Assembly (NCBI GenBank): GCA_964349415.1
Contig: CAYGGJ010000026.1
Location: 1-12,726 of the forward strand
Length of the DNA stretch: 12,726 nt
Direction of reading: 5' to 3'
Source of the DNA: 2-01-FULL-40-42 sp964349415
Lineage (GTDB): Bacteria; Patescibacteriota; Microgenomatia; UBA1406; GWC2-37-13
Positions within the stretch are counted from its first letter, which is position 1; each line of letters begins with the position of its first letter. This document shows positions 6,416 through 12,426 of the stretch, one piece after another. The translations under genes were made by a program, and so were the position numbers. The notes beneath the pieces were generated by a model. It was not told where the DNA came from. It saw only the letters and a list, made by a program, of their open reading frames with translations, and searched no databases.

Positions 6416-7688
6416 GAGTTGACCAGCCGAAATTTACTCTCCTGTATCCCTGACCTGTCTCTGGATTGTAGTATTCCCTAAATCCGTGTTCTGTGATCAT
6501 CCGGTTCATGGCGTCTATGATTTTGTCTGCAATATCATCATACCCATGCCTTCTCAAGCCCTTGACTACAAACCAGTTTGTTGCAATCCAAGTAGGACCT
6601 CTCCATAGTAATTTTGCCTTGTGTAAGGGAGTATCCTCGGGATTATAGTAGGGTTCGCTTCTTGCCACAGTGGGCACCGGATACTTTGTCCAAAACTCCG
6701 CTTTATTAAGCAAATGCTTATTTATCAGCTTTTCAAGTTTTTCGCCCTTGAGATTTTTTAAAAATAGGGGGGCCAGGCTTGCCACAGTTTTTACACGGGC
6801 ATATTTTTCGTCTTTGGTAAATAAAGAATAGAAAATCTCATCTTCTTTGTGCCAGCATTTTTCAATAATTGCTTCCTCGGAAGCATTTGCAACCATTTCA
6901 AAATATGTTGCTTCTTCTTTATTTCCTATTTCTTTAAAAAGACGTGAGAGAGAGCGGGATGCTTCTGCAAAAACACAGTTAAACAGCAATTCCTCCACAT
7001 TAAAGTAATCTTTCTTTAGAATAATCTTGTTATTGTAGTTGTGGTAATAGTTTCTTAGATCTGTTTTACGAAATGCCCAATGGAGCCGTACAGTGTCTTC
7101 TCCCAGAAAACCGACCACATATTGAAAGATTGGCAGTTCGTCCATGCCGGATTCGTTAGGAGAGATTATGGAGATCAATTTATCTCCGTCTTCATCCCGG
7201 TTTGAAAGCAGCCACCGATGGTGACTCGCAAGCTTAGGTAAGACTTCCTTTAGGAATTCTTTATCCTTATCTTTTTCATAAATTTCTTCTACCGAAATTC
7301 CGAGAACGGGCGGCTGAGTAATAGCGGTAGTATGTGGACGGGGGGAACGCTTACTTTCTATATATGCCCAATGAGGAAGCACTTTCTTTTTTCCCCAAAA
7401 AATTACGTGGGGAATGAATCCGTCTTCCCACTGCCCAAGAAGAAATGTCCGGATTTCCTTTTTAGCCCGCTCTGTATCAAAATGCGAAAGTGCGATTGCA
7501 TGAAACCCAGTATCCCAAAGCCATTGATAGGTGTATTCTCTGTCTGCCGGAGCTATAAACTCATACTCTGCGTTTTTCCATTTAGAAAATCCTTTAAAAG
7601 TATTATTGTCAAAGAGAGTTTTTGCTTTTTTAATAACTTCTTTTTTTAGTTCCGCTCTTGTTTGTTTCTTATCGTTTTTCTTACGCAT
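6396..7688 (-). CDS. GH63/trehalase-like (alpha/alpha)6-barrel glycosidase
   Basis: A 430-residue protein without a signal peptide, so probably cytoplasmic. The fold resembles GH63/GH37 enzymes. YQWLWDTGFHAIAL (54-67) is the conserved barrel-entry motif. PNESGMDELP (177-186) carries the expected general acid Asp183. WRGPTWIATNW (362-372) is typical substrate-binding sequence. GFREYYNPETG (402-412) supplies the likely base Glu405. Length and motifs resemble the short GH63 enzymes that hydrolyse mannosylglycerate or glucosylglycerate, but trehalose or other alpha-glucosides remain possible. The ATG lies two bases after the 3' end of tRNA-Lys on the same strand, with no separate promoter visible. 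tRNA processing would therefore leave an mRNA with a two-base leader. The 3' end overlaps the convergent neighbour by 20 bp. Confidence 0.82.
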   Translation of the reverse strand: MRKKNDKKQTRAELKKEVIKKAKTLFDNNTFKGFSKWKNAEYEFIAPADREYTYQWLWDTGFHAIALSHFDTERAKKEIRTFLLGQWEDGFIPHVIFWGKKKVLPHWAYIESKRSPRPHTTAITQPPVLGISVEEIYEKDKDKEFLKEVLPKLASHHRWLLSNRDEDGDKLISIISPNESGMDELPIFQYVVGFLGEDTVRLHWAFRKTDLRNYYHNYNNKIILKKDYFNVEELLFNCVFAEASRSLSRLFKEIGNKEEATYFEMVANASEEAIIEKCWHKEDEIFYSLFTKDEKYARVKTVASLAPLFLKNLKGEKLEKLINKHLLNKAEFWTKYPVPTVARSEPYYNPEDTPLHKAKLLWRGPTWIATNWFVVKGLRRHGYDDIADKIIDAMNRMITEHGFREYYNPETGQGYRRVNFGWSTLILDLL

Positions 7689-7690
7689 TG

Positions 7691-7763
7691 TGAGCCTGCA
7701 GGGACTCGAACCCTGAACCTAGCGGTTAAGAGCCGCTCGCTCTGCCAATTGAGCTACAGGCCC
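7691..7763 (-). tRNA. tRNA-Lys(CTT)
   Basis: A 73-base tRNA with all arms visible. The acceptor GGGCCTG pairs with CAGGCTC with one G-T. The D arm is GCTC/GAGC. The anticodon stem is AGCGG/CCGCT with loop CTCTTAA, giving anticodon CTT. The T arm is CAGGG-TTCGAGT-CCCTG, and the discriminator is A. CCA is not encoded, because the next bases are CA followed by the glycosidase ATG. Confidence 0.96.
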
Positions 7764-7775
7764 GCTCAAGGATTC

Positions 7776-7784
7776 ATTATAACA
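7776..7784 (-). promoter_or_regulatory. Extended -10 promoter of tRNA-Lys
   Basis: On the minus strand TGTTATAAT is a perfect extended -10 (TGnTATAAT). The -35 position has only a weak match. The start is predicted near 7769, about six bases before the tRNA 5' end. The same transcript probably continues into the glycosidase gene. Confidence 0.65.
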
Positions 7785-7786
7785 AT

Positions 7787-7816
7787 TTGACTTATGCAAT
7801 TCACACCTTTTATACT
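7787..7816 (+). promoter_or_regulatory. Promoter of the DUF5652-like gene
   Basis: TTGACT (7787-7792), an 18-base spacer and TATACT (7811-7816). The -10 ends six bases before ATG 7823. These elements could be read as twelve N-terminal codons from a TTG at 7787, but the promoter shows that they are not translated. Confidence 0.75.
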
Positions 7817-7822
7817 GATTTG

Positions 7823-8026
7823 ATGAATTTGTCAAATTTGAGCGCTCAACAAATTCTTGTTGGAGCTATCATTCTTACAATCTGGGAGCTGTCATGGAAG
7901 GGATTTGCTCTATGGAAAGCAGCGAGAAATAATCATAGAAATTGGTTTATTTTCCTGCTGATAGTAAATACCATTGGAATTATTCCGATACTGTACCTAT
8001 CTTTCTTTAGTAAGAAAAAATCCTGA
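7823..8026 (+). CDS. Small two-helix membrane protein, DUF5652-like
   Basis: A 67-residue protein with two membrane segments (about 8-21 and 41-60), a central WELSWKGFALWKAARNNHRNW-type cytoplasmic or interfacial loop rich in Trp and basic residues, and a KKKS tail. The WKG-ALWKAA pattern followed by a second helix with GIIPILYL matches my memory of DUF5652, a family of small membrane proteins from Patescibacteria. Its function is unknown. A longer frame starting at TTG 7787 would overlap the -35 and -10 elements, so ATG 7823 with leaderless initiation is the better start. It sits between two tRNA genes on the opposite strand. Confidence 0.78.
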   Translation: MNLSNLSAQQILVGAIILTIWELSWKGFALWKAARNNHRNWFIFLLIVNTIGIIPILYLSFFSKKKS

Positions 8027-8037
8027 AAGAACTTGCG

Positions 8038-8113
8038 TGGTGCGCCCGGAGGGAGTCGAACCCCCAACCTTGTGGTCCGAAGCCACACGCTCTATCCATT
8101 GAGCTACAGGCGC
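8038..8113 (-). tRNA. tRNA-Arg(TCG)
   Basis: The acceptor GCGCCTG pairs with CGGGCGC with one T-G. The D arm is GCTC/GAGC. The anticodon stem is TGTGG/CCACA with loop CTTCGGA, giving anticodon TCG. The T arm is GGGGG-TTCGACT-CCCTC. The mature body covers 8041-8113 with discriminator A. The next three bases (8040-8038) read CCA, so the 3' end is encoded here, unlike in the neighbouring tRNA-Lys. Confidence 0.95.
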
Positions 8114-8143
8114 TTGATTAACTCCAGTATATTATACTATAGT
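8114..8143 (+). promoter_or_regulatory. Promoter of the methyltransferase gene, overlapping a symmetric -10 region
   Basis: TTGATT (8114-8119), an 18-base spacer and TATAGT (8138-8143), eight bases before ATG 8152. The -35 abuts the 5' end of tRNA-Arg. The -10 lies in ATACTATAGTAT (8134-8145), a perfect palindrome that gives TATAGT on both strands. This could also serve as the -10 for the divergent tRNA-Arg, though no good minus-strand -35 is visible. Confidence 0.6.
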
Positions 8144-8151
8144 ATTCACTT

Positions 8152-8697
8152 ATGCTCGTACCGGCCCTCTATATCCTACTCCTCTTTGTTGAACTTTTAT
8201 TTGCCTTTTCTATCTTTATTTACATAGTTTCTCTTTTATATTCCTCCTTTAAGGGAGCCCCGTATGTTCCCACAAAAAAGGACCGGGTCCTAGAGCTTCT
8301 TAAAAACGCCCGTTTAAAAAAAGGCCAAAAAATTTTAGAATTGGGCTGCGGTGACGGAAGAGTGGTGAGAACCGCGGTTGAGTTTTTTCAGATGAAAGGA
8401 GTGGGAATTGACGTGAACCGTCTTCTCGTATGGATTGCCCGGTTCAAACATCGTAAGCTTAAGAAAAATTTAACCTTCCATGCGGATAATGTATTTAAGA
8501 CTCCTTTGTCCGGTTATGACGTAATCTATGTTTTTTTAATGCCTGAGATGTTGATTAAACTTAAAGAAAAATTTACAAAGGAGTGTGGACGTGGAACTTT
8601 AATTATTTCACACGGCTTTAAAATAGAGGGTTGGGACGGGAAGATAAATCACACTCTAGTCCGAAAACCGTTTCCCACTTATTATTACCGGGTTTGA
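8152..8697 (+). CDS. Membrane-tethered class I SAM methyltransferase, FAM173/ATPSC-KMT-like
   Basis: A 181-residue protein with an N-terminal membrane segment (about 5-32) and a compact Rossmann methyltransferase domain. GAPYVPTKK (35-43) precedes motif I, ILELGCGDGRVV (61-72). GIDVN (85-89) is the acidic motif II region, and DVIYVFLMPEMLIKLKEK (123-140) covers motif IV. The combination of a membrane anchor, a PYVP box just before motif I and an F-x-x-P-x-M sequence after strand 4 resembles the FAM173 family of lysine methyltransferases, whose mammalian members modify ATP synthase c subunit and adenine nucleotide translocase. The bacterial substrate is unknown, and a membrane protein is a reasonable guess. 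The C-terminal strand RKPFPTYYYRV is complete. Its TGA stop lies inside the -35 of the next gene. The start fits the promoter. Confidence 0.8.
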   Translation: MLVPALYILLLFVELLFAFSIFIYIVSLLYSSFKGAPYVPTKKDRVLELLKNARLKKGQKILELGCGDGRVVRTAVEFFQMKGVGIDVNRLLVWIARFKHRKLKKNLTFHADNVFKTPLSGYDVIYVFLMPEMLIKLKEKFTKECGRGTLIISHGFKIEGWDGKINHTLVRKPFPTYYYRV

Positions 8698-8722
8698 CAA
8701 GATTTTACAGATTTTTTATAGT
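8694..8722 (+). promoter_or_regulatory. Promoter of the first glucosaminidase-like gene
   Basis: TTGACA (8694-8699), a 17-base spacer and TATAGT (8717-8722), eight bases before ATG 8731. The -35 contains the TGA stop of the methyltransferase gene. A second TATAGT lies at 8725-8730. Confidence 0.75.
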
Positions 8723-8730
8723 TATATAGT

Positions 8731-9309
8731 ATGAAAAAAAGAAAGCTTATATGGCTTTTTTCCTTCCTGATACTTTTCATACTAAACGTCTATACGGTTA
8801 CTTCCTATATAAACAAGGTCCGAAGAGTCGAGGCAGCAAACAGAGTTCTTGATGAAATCTCTCAGTATCAGGAATTTTCTAATTCTGCACAGGTCCAACC
8901 TCGGGGATATGAAACGGATGTACAACTGGCCGACGGGAGATCTGCAAACTTAAAGCTTTTTTTTAGAAAATATAATTCGCCGCTCTACGATCATGCAGAT
9001 TTTATTGTAAAAACAGCAGATAAATACCAATTTGATTACCGCCTTCTTCCGGCAATCGCCATGATTGAATCGGGCCTCTGTCGCCAAATTCCTTCCAACT
9101 CACATAACTGTTGGGGGTGGGGTATTTACGGAAATACGGTAACGAGATTTGATTCGTATGAAGATGCCATTGAAACGGTTTCCCGGGGACTGCGAAAAAA
9201 CTATTTAGACAGAGGAATGACGACTGCAAGCCAAATCATGGCCAGTTATGCGCCATCTTCCACAAGCTGGGCTAATAATGTAAATACTTTCCTGAAAGTA
9301 TTGGAGTAA
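8731..9309 (+). CDS. Exported glucosaminidase-like (GH73/lysozyme-fold) wall hydrolase, copy 1
   Basis: A 192-residue protein with a basic start and a hydrophobic signal anchor (about 6-24). A linker follows, then a C-terminal domain (about 82-192) with the glucosaminidase pattern: LLPAIAMIES with likely catalytic Glu113, NCWGWG (126-131), a DSYEDAIETVSRGL helix (141-154), NYLDRG, then ASYAPSST and a terminal helix. Such domains cleave glycan strands of peptidoglycan outside the membrane. Two Cys (117, 127) near the active site could form a disulfide. The gene is a paralogue of the one at 10766-11338. The stop abuts the stop of the convergent DUF5660-like gene with no gap. The initiator ATG follows the promoter with about two leader bases. 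The exact bond cleaved is not known from sequence. Confidence 0.8.
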   Translation: MKKRKLIWLFSFLILFILNVYTVTSYINKVRRVEAANRVLDEISQYQEFSNSAQVQPRGYETDVQLADGRSANLKLFFRKYNSPLYDHADFIVKTADKYQFDYRLLPAIAMIESGLCRQIPSNSHNCWGWGIYGNTVTRFDSYEDAIETVSRGLRKNYLDRGMTTASQIMASYAPSSTSWANNVNTFLKVLE

Positions 9310-9879
9310 TTATTGGACTGAGCGGGAAGTCTGAAGTTCTTGGGAAAGTGAATACTGCGTACCTTTTTTCTTCGTAAGCGACATAAATGCAGAGCCTCTT
9401 TTCTTTCTCTTTGAAGTCATAGCGTCAAGCCACGTGCGGGATTCACCAATCTTAAGACGGATAGACTGTACGAGTTTTATAAGAATCTCCATAAATCTAA
9501 TGTGATAAACACCCGGCTTTTCAGGTAGGGGATTAATCACTGCTTTTTCAATCTCCGCAACATCTGCTCCCAACTCTGAAGTTGCCTTTTTTAGATTTGA
9601 AAGCTCTCCCTTGAGTTGATTTGCAAGCTCTGAGATCTCTCTTTTTACGATACTGTCTTCGTGGTATTCGCTGTAGTTAAATAATGACCGTGATTCTTTT
9701 TGTGTTTTTTGAGGTTTTTTTTCTTCCTGACGCTCCATGTACTGCTCCATCAAATCCATTTCTTCATCATGATTGCCGCCCATAAGACGATCAAAAATAC
9801 CTCCTGAAGAAGTGTTTTTCAGGGTTTCGTATGGATTTTGTACAGGCTGCTTAGCCTTGCTTTTGGTCTTGGCGGACAT
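9310..9879 (-). CDS. DUF5660-like conserved protein, function unknown
   Basis: A 189-residue soluble protein with no signal peptide. The N-terminus is low-complexity and charged (1-65), with Gln/Glu/Lys-rich stretches. A conserved core starts near FNYSEYHED (67-75) and continues with a helical stretch (76-112) that may be coiled coil. PEKPGVYHIRF (119-129) leads into a helix, GESRTWLDAM (143-152) follows, and the C-terminus is very basic with KRKKRGS and KKKGTQYSLSQELQTSRSVQ. The SLSQELQT-RSVQ ending and the PGVYHIRF block match my memory of DUF5660, a family restricted to Patescibacteria. The basic tail would suit nucleic-acid or ribosome contact, but that is a guess. It lies just downstream of the trigger factor gene, with its own candidate promoter in the tig 3' end. 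Confidence 0.75.
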   Translation of the reverse strand: MSAKTKSKAKQPVQNPYETLKNTSSGGIFDRLMGGNHDEEMDLMEQYMERQEEKKPQKTQKESRSLFNYSEYHEDSIVKREISELANQLKGELSNLKKATSELGADVAEIEKAVINPLPEKPGVYHIRFMEILIKLVQSIRLKIGESRTWLDAMTSKRKKRGSAFMSLTKKKGTQYSLSQELQTSRSVQ

Positions 9880-9885
9880 GGCTCT

Positions 9886-9914
9886 ATGTTACTACAGGCC
9901 TAATAGAAAATCAA
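9886..9914 (-). promoter_or_regulatory. Candidate promoter of the DUF5660-like gene inside the end of tig
   Basis: On the minus strand, TTGATT (9914-9909), a 17-base spacer and TAACAT (9891-9886), six bases before ATG 9879. The -35 lies in the last codons of the trigger factor gene. The spacing suits leaderless initiation. The hexamers are moderate matches, and read-through from tig is also possible. Confidence 0.5.
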
Positions 9915-10764
9915 GGGTCTTCTGTTTACGCAGAAGCGCAGCGTAAAAGTATGCATTTTGACGGGCCATCACCTTTTCTTTTTCATCTTTTATGGCGGAA
10001 AATAGTTTTTCCAATTCAACATTTTCTACCTGAATCTTCTCAAGTTCCGCAATCTCGTTTAAGAGGAACTCCATCTGATGGATCCCCTCGATTTCAGATC
10101 TGTATTGCTCACGCAATACATCAATTGTGAGATTTTTAGATTTCAAATAGGTATCCATGGTCATACCTAATTTTTGAACATCGTCAACTAGTCTCGTCAG
10201 TCTACCATTTAATTCTTCTTCAAGTATCAAATCGGATACTTCTACTTTGGAATTTTTTAACAGCTCGTTTAAGATGGCGTTAAGAAGTTCTTGATTGTGC
10301 TTTGCTTTTTGTTCATCTGAGGGCTCGGTCTTATCTTTTCCCGGCACCCAGATAGTATCCTTCTTTTTTTCCTGTTTTACTTTTTGGATTATTTTTTTGT
10401 AGTCTCCTATAGTCACTGTAGGTCGTTCTGCTACTGAAATCTTAATCTGCCAATCCTGACCTTCTTGCGCTTTTACCAACTCGACTTTTGGGGAAACAAC
10501 CGGCTTTAACGATTCTTTCTTAACTACATCATCGTATAGTTTGGGTAGTAATGTCCGTATCAGTTCCTGATAAACAGAATCTTTTTGGAGATTTTTTTCA
10601 GCGATCTCTTTTGGAACCTTCCCCTTTCTAAATCCCTCAAGTTCAAGATTTTCGCGAAGTTTATCAAAAGCTTCTTTATATGAAGTCTCTATTATGTCTT
10701 TTGGAATTTCGACCGTTATTTCAACCGTTGACTTGGGAAGCTTCTTCAATGAATGTTTTATCAT
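9892..10764 (-). CDS. tig: Trigger factor chaperone lacking the PPIase domain
   Basis: A 290-residue protein against about 430 in typical trigger factors. The N-terminal ribosome-binding domain (about 1-115) carries the signature GFRKGKVP (44-51), which docks on ribosomal protein uL23 at the exit tunnel. A charged linker (about 125-155) runs directly into the helical C-terminal substrate-cradle domain (about 156-290). The FKBP-type PPIase domain normally found between these parts is missing. ATG 10764 follows the TAA stop of the wall-hydrolase gene after one base (TAAGATG), indicating translational coupling in an operon. A frame extension to TTG 10782 would only re-read the end of that gene. 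Coupling a secretion-related chaperone with an exported protein makes functional sense, though that is inference. Confidence 0.88.
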   Translation of the reverse strand: MIKHSLKKLPKSTVEITVEIPKDIIETSYKEAFDKLRENLELEGFRKGKVPKEIAEKNLQKDSVYQELIRTLLPKLYDDVVKKESLKPVVSPKVELVKAQEGQDWQIKISVAERPTVTIGDYKKIIQKVKQEKKKDTIWVPGKDKTEPSDEQKAKHNQELLNAILNELLKNSKVEVSDLILEEELNGRLTRLVDDVQKLGMTMDTYLKSKNLTIDVLREQYRSEIEGIHQMEFLLNEIAELEKIQVENVELEKLFSAIKDEKEKVMARQNAYFYAALLRKQKTLDFLLGL

Positions 10765-10765
10765 C

Positions 10766-11338
10766 TTACAATTGTAATTCAAGGTCGCTCAAATATAAAC
10801 TGTTTTTTTCTTCCTCTCCTTCAAACTCAGAAATAAATCCACGAACACGCGATGCCCAGGTAGGACTTGAGGCGTATTTTGCTCCAATTTGCTCGAGGGT
10901 TTGTGCGCCATAATCAATATACCTCTCTTGGATTCCCGCGCCGACACTTTTTATGGCATGGTCCCAATCATTAAAATAAGCATAGCCACCATTCCAACCA
11001 AAAGGATTATATGAACCGGGCAGAATATAATGACCAAAACTTGACTCGAGGCCGGTGATAGCGGGCAAAAGATAACAATCTAGCTCATACTCATCACATG
11101 TATGTAAAAATGTGTCAACAGACGAAGCCATTGGAGAATTTCTCTTCTCAAGCACGGATTTAATAGCTCTTTTCTTCCTATTAGCCTCAAATACAAAGTC
11201 TCTATAGGATATCTTTTGTGCTACTGGACCATTTGAAATAGTACGCATGATTGCAGAGCTGCCTGCGCTGTGTTCGGAGGCTGATACCGGAAGTACCGAG
11301 AATAACAGAAACAATGTGACAAGAACCTTTCTTATCAT
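10766..11338 (-). CDS. Secreted glucosaminidase-like (GH73/lysozyme-fold) wall hydrolase, copy 2
   Basis: A 190-residue protein with a clear signal peptide (MIRK, hydrophobic core, likely cleavage after VSA at 20). The C-terminal domain (about 72-173) follows the same order as the copy at 8731-9309: LLPAITGLESS with likely catalytic Glu98, YNPFGWNGG (110-118), DWDHAIKSVGAGI (124-136), YIDYG and KYASSPTWASRV. The Cys pair sits at 81 and 88, not at the positions used by copy 1. An acidic, hydrophobic tail (171-190) ends the protein. The role is probably peptidoglycan remodelling outside the membrane. Expression would depend on the consensus promoter at 11407-11435 and the hairpin leader. The gene is the first of an operon with trigger factor. 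No Shine-Dalgarno sequence is seen before the ATG. Confidence 0.8.
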   Translation of the reverse strand: MIRKVLVTLFLLFSVLPVSASEHSAGSSAIMRTISNGPVAQKISYRDFVFEANRKKRAIKSVLEKRNSPMASSVDTFLHTCDEYELDCYLLPAITGLESSFGHYILPGSYNPFGWNGGYAYFNDWDHAIKSVGAGIQERYIDYGAQTLEQIGAKYASSPTWASRVRGFISEFEGEEEKNSLYLSDLELQL

Positions 11339-11351
11339 AAAGTTGCGGTTA

Positions 11352-11400
11352 TAAAAAAGATCCTAAAGCTCTTTCGAATTGGGAAAAAACCTTAGGATCT
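11352..11400 (-). promoter_or_regulatory. Terminator-like hairpin at the very start of the wall-hydrolase transcript; attenuator or small RNA
   Basis: On the minus strand AGATCCTAAGG (11400-11390) pairs with CTTTAGGATCT (11368-11358), with one G-U, which sits opposite the tenth base, and the helix can extend by a further wobble. Six Ts follow directly (11357-11352). The loop is about 20 bases. The consensus promoter places the transcription start at about 11400, the first base of the stem. The result is either a roughly 49-base terminated RNA or an attenuated leader ending 14 bases before ATG 11338. Confidence 0.6.
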
Positions 11401-11406
11401 AAAAGT

Positions 11407-11435
11407 ATTATAGCATACTATTATAGGACTGTCAA
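11407..11435 (-). promoter_or_regulatory. Perfect consensus sigma70 promoter
   Basis: On the minus strand TTGACA (11435-11430), exactly 17 bases and TATAAT (11412-11407). The spacer contains a second CTATAATA matching the one at the -10, making a direct repeat. Transcription should start near 11400. Confidence 0.88.
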
Positions 11436-11501
11436 GACCATATATCTGAGATACCTATAGTTAATAAAGAGGTGCAAATTGAGGCTAAAAGGAAGCATTC
11501 T

Positions 11502-12392
11502 TTAGTTGCTTACTCTTTGATTTATGCTACTTCGGGCAGATCTTAATACGCTCTGAAGTTTCTCTATTGGAGTCATCTTTTTACACCTGTTTTTCAGTTC
11601 TTTTTCGTCTTCTTCGGCAGGGATTGTGATCTGAGAAGACTTCGGGTACATAATGGCTGACGGATTAGATACGTGATTAAGCCCTATGACGTGCCCAAAT
11701 TCATGTTCTAGAGTATGAACAAGCTCTTCCTTGCTTGTATTGAAGTAGATGTCGATTTTGTTGTTTTGAGGGTCGTATAGTCCGGCCTCAGGCTTTCCCA
11801 CCAAAACCGTATTCAGCGCTTCCTCAGTTTGATTTATCTTGTCTACCTGGCCGTTATAATCTCCTACATTAAGATTTAATTCAGAAGCCAGCGCATTTAA
11901 ATCATCTGCCTCTTTCTGGAGTGCGGCCTCTTCTTCCTTCAATCTTTCATAGTCCTCCTTGGAGGCTCCTCCACGTGAATTTGACTCTTCGATCTGATCA
12001 TTTAGCGCCTTAAGTCTGGCCTCAAAGGATGCCGATCTTCTTTTATATTCATCCATCTTTGATTCCAACGCGCTTTTGCTTTTAAGAGTCTCCTGTTCTG
12101 CATTCTGTATCTCGTCGGACAGAGATTGTCTCTCGTCAAAAACCAAATTTATCTTAAGTTCTGAGGCTGGATCATAGGCAAGCAGTTCTTTTCCAACCAT
12201 ATCGTTCCAGACACCTGCAGCGCGATCAATATCCGTTAAAAACTCTTCCTCGGAGAGGTTAAATTGCTTGTCCACATTACCCAATCTATAAGTAATGGTT
12301 CCGTCACAAACCGTTGGCAGATGGTAGAAAAAAAGATAGACCACGGCAACTGCCAAAATAACCGTATTTAATATTACATTTAATGGTCTCAT
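11502..12392 (-). CDS. Membrane-anchored metzincin (matrixin-like) protease with coiled-coil insertion
   Basis: A 296-residue protein with an N-terminal signal anchor (about 7-24) and an extracytoplasmic domain. The zinc site HEFGHVIGLNH (230-240) has three His ligands and catalytic Glu231, and AIMYP carries the Met-turn Met248, together defining a metzincin close to matrixins. The region at 28-88 (ITYRLGN, a helix with AAGVWND, then LKINLVFDE) looks like the N-terminal half of the catalytic domain. Between it and the zinc motif lie about 105 residues (roughly 90-195) rich in Glu, Lys, Gln, Ala and Leu that should form a long coiled coil. Typical matrixins have only a short connection there. 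A Cys (270) and a basic helical tail end the protein. The ATG follows a perfect TATAAT by six bases. Confidence 0.85.
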   Translation of the reverse strand: MRPLNVILNTVILAVAVVYLFFYHLPTVCDGTITYRLGNVDKQFNLSEEEFLTDIDRAAGVWNDMVGKELLAYDPASELKINLVFDERQSLSDEIQNAEQETLKSKSALESKMDEYKRRSASFEARLKALNDQIEESNSRGGASKEDYERLKEEEAALQKEADDLNALASELNLNVGDYNGQVDKINQTEEALNTVLVGKPEAGLYDPQNNKIDIYFNTSKEELVHTLEHEFGHVIGLNHVSNPSAIMYPKSSQITIPAEEDEKELKNRCKKMTPIEKLQSVLRSARSSINQRVSN

Positions 12393-12398
12393 AGAGTT

Positions 12399-12404
12399 AT
12401 TATA
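12399..12404 (-). promoter_or_regulatory. -10 element of the metzincin gene
   Basis: A perfect TATAAT on the minus strand, six bases before ATG 12392, predicting initiation on the ATG itself. The -35 position has no good match, so promoter strength is uncertain. Confidence 0.55.
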
Positions 12405-12426
12405 AAACGCTGGGAAGAAGATGAGA

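Noticed and set aside
7787..7822. TTG start for the DUF5652-like protein, adding twelve residues
   Set aside because: These bases are the -35 (TTGACT) and -10 (TATACT) of its promoter, and ATG 7823 follows at leaderless spacing.
10765..10782. TTG start for trigger factor at 10782
   Set aside because: It re-reads the last codons of the upstream gene. ATG 10764 directly after TAAG gives the normal trigger factor N-terminus.
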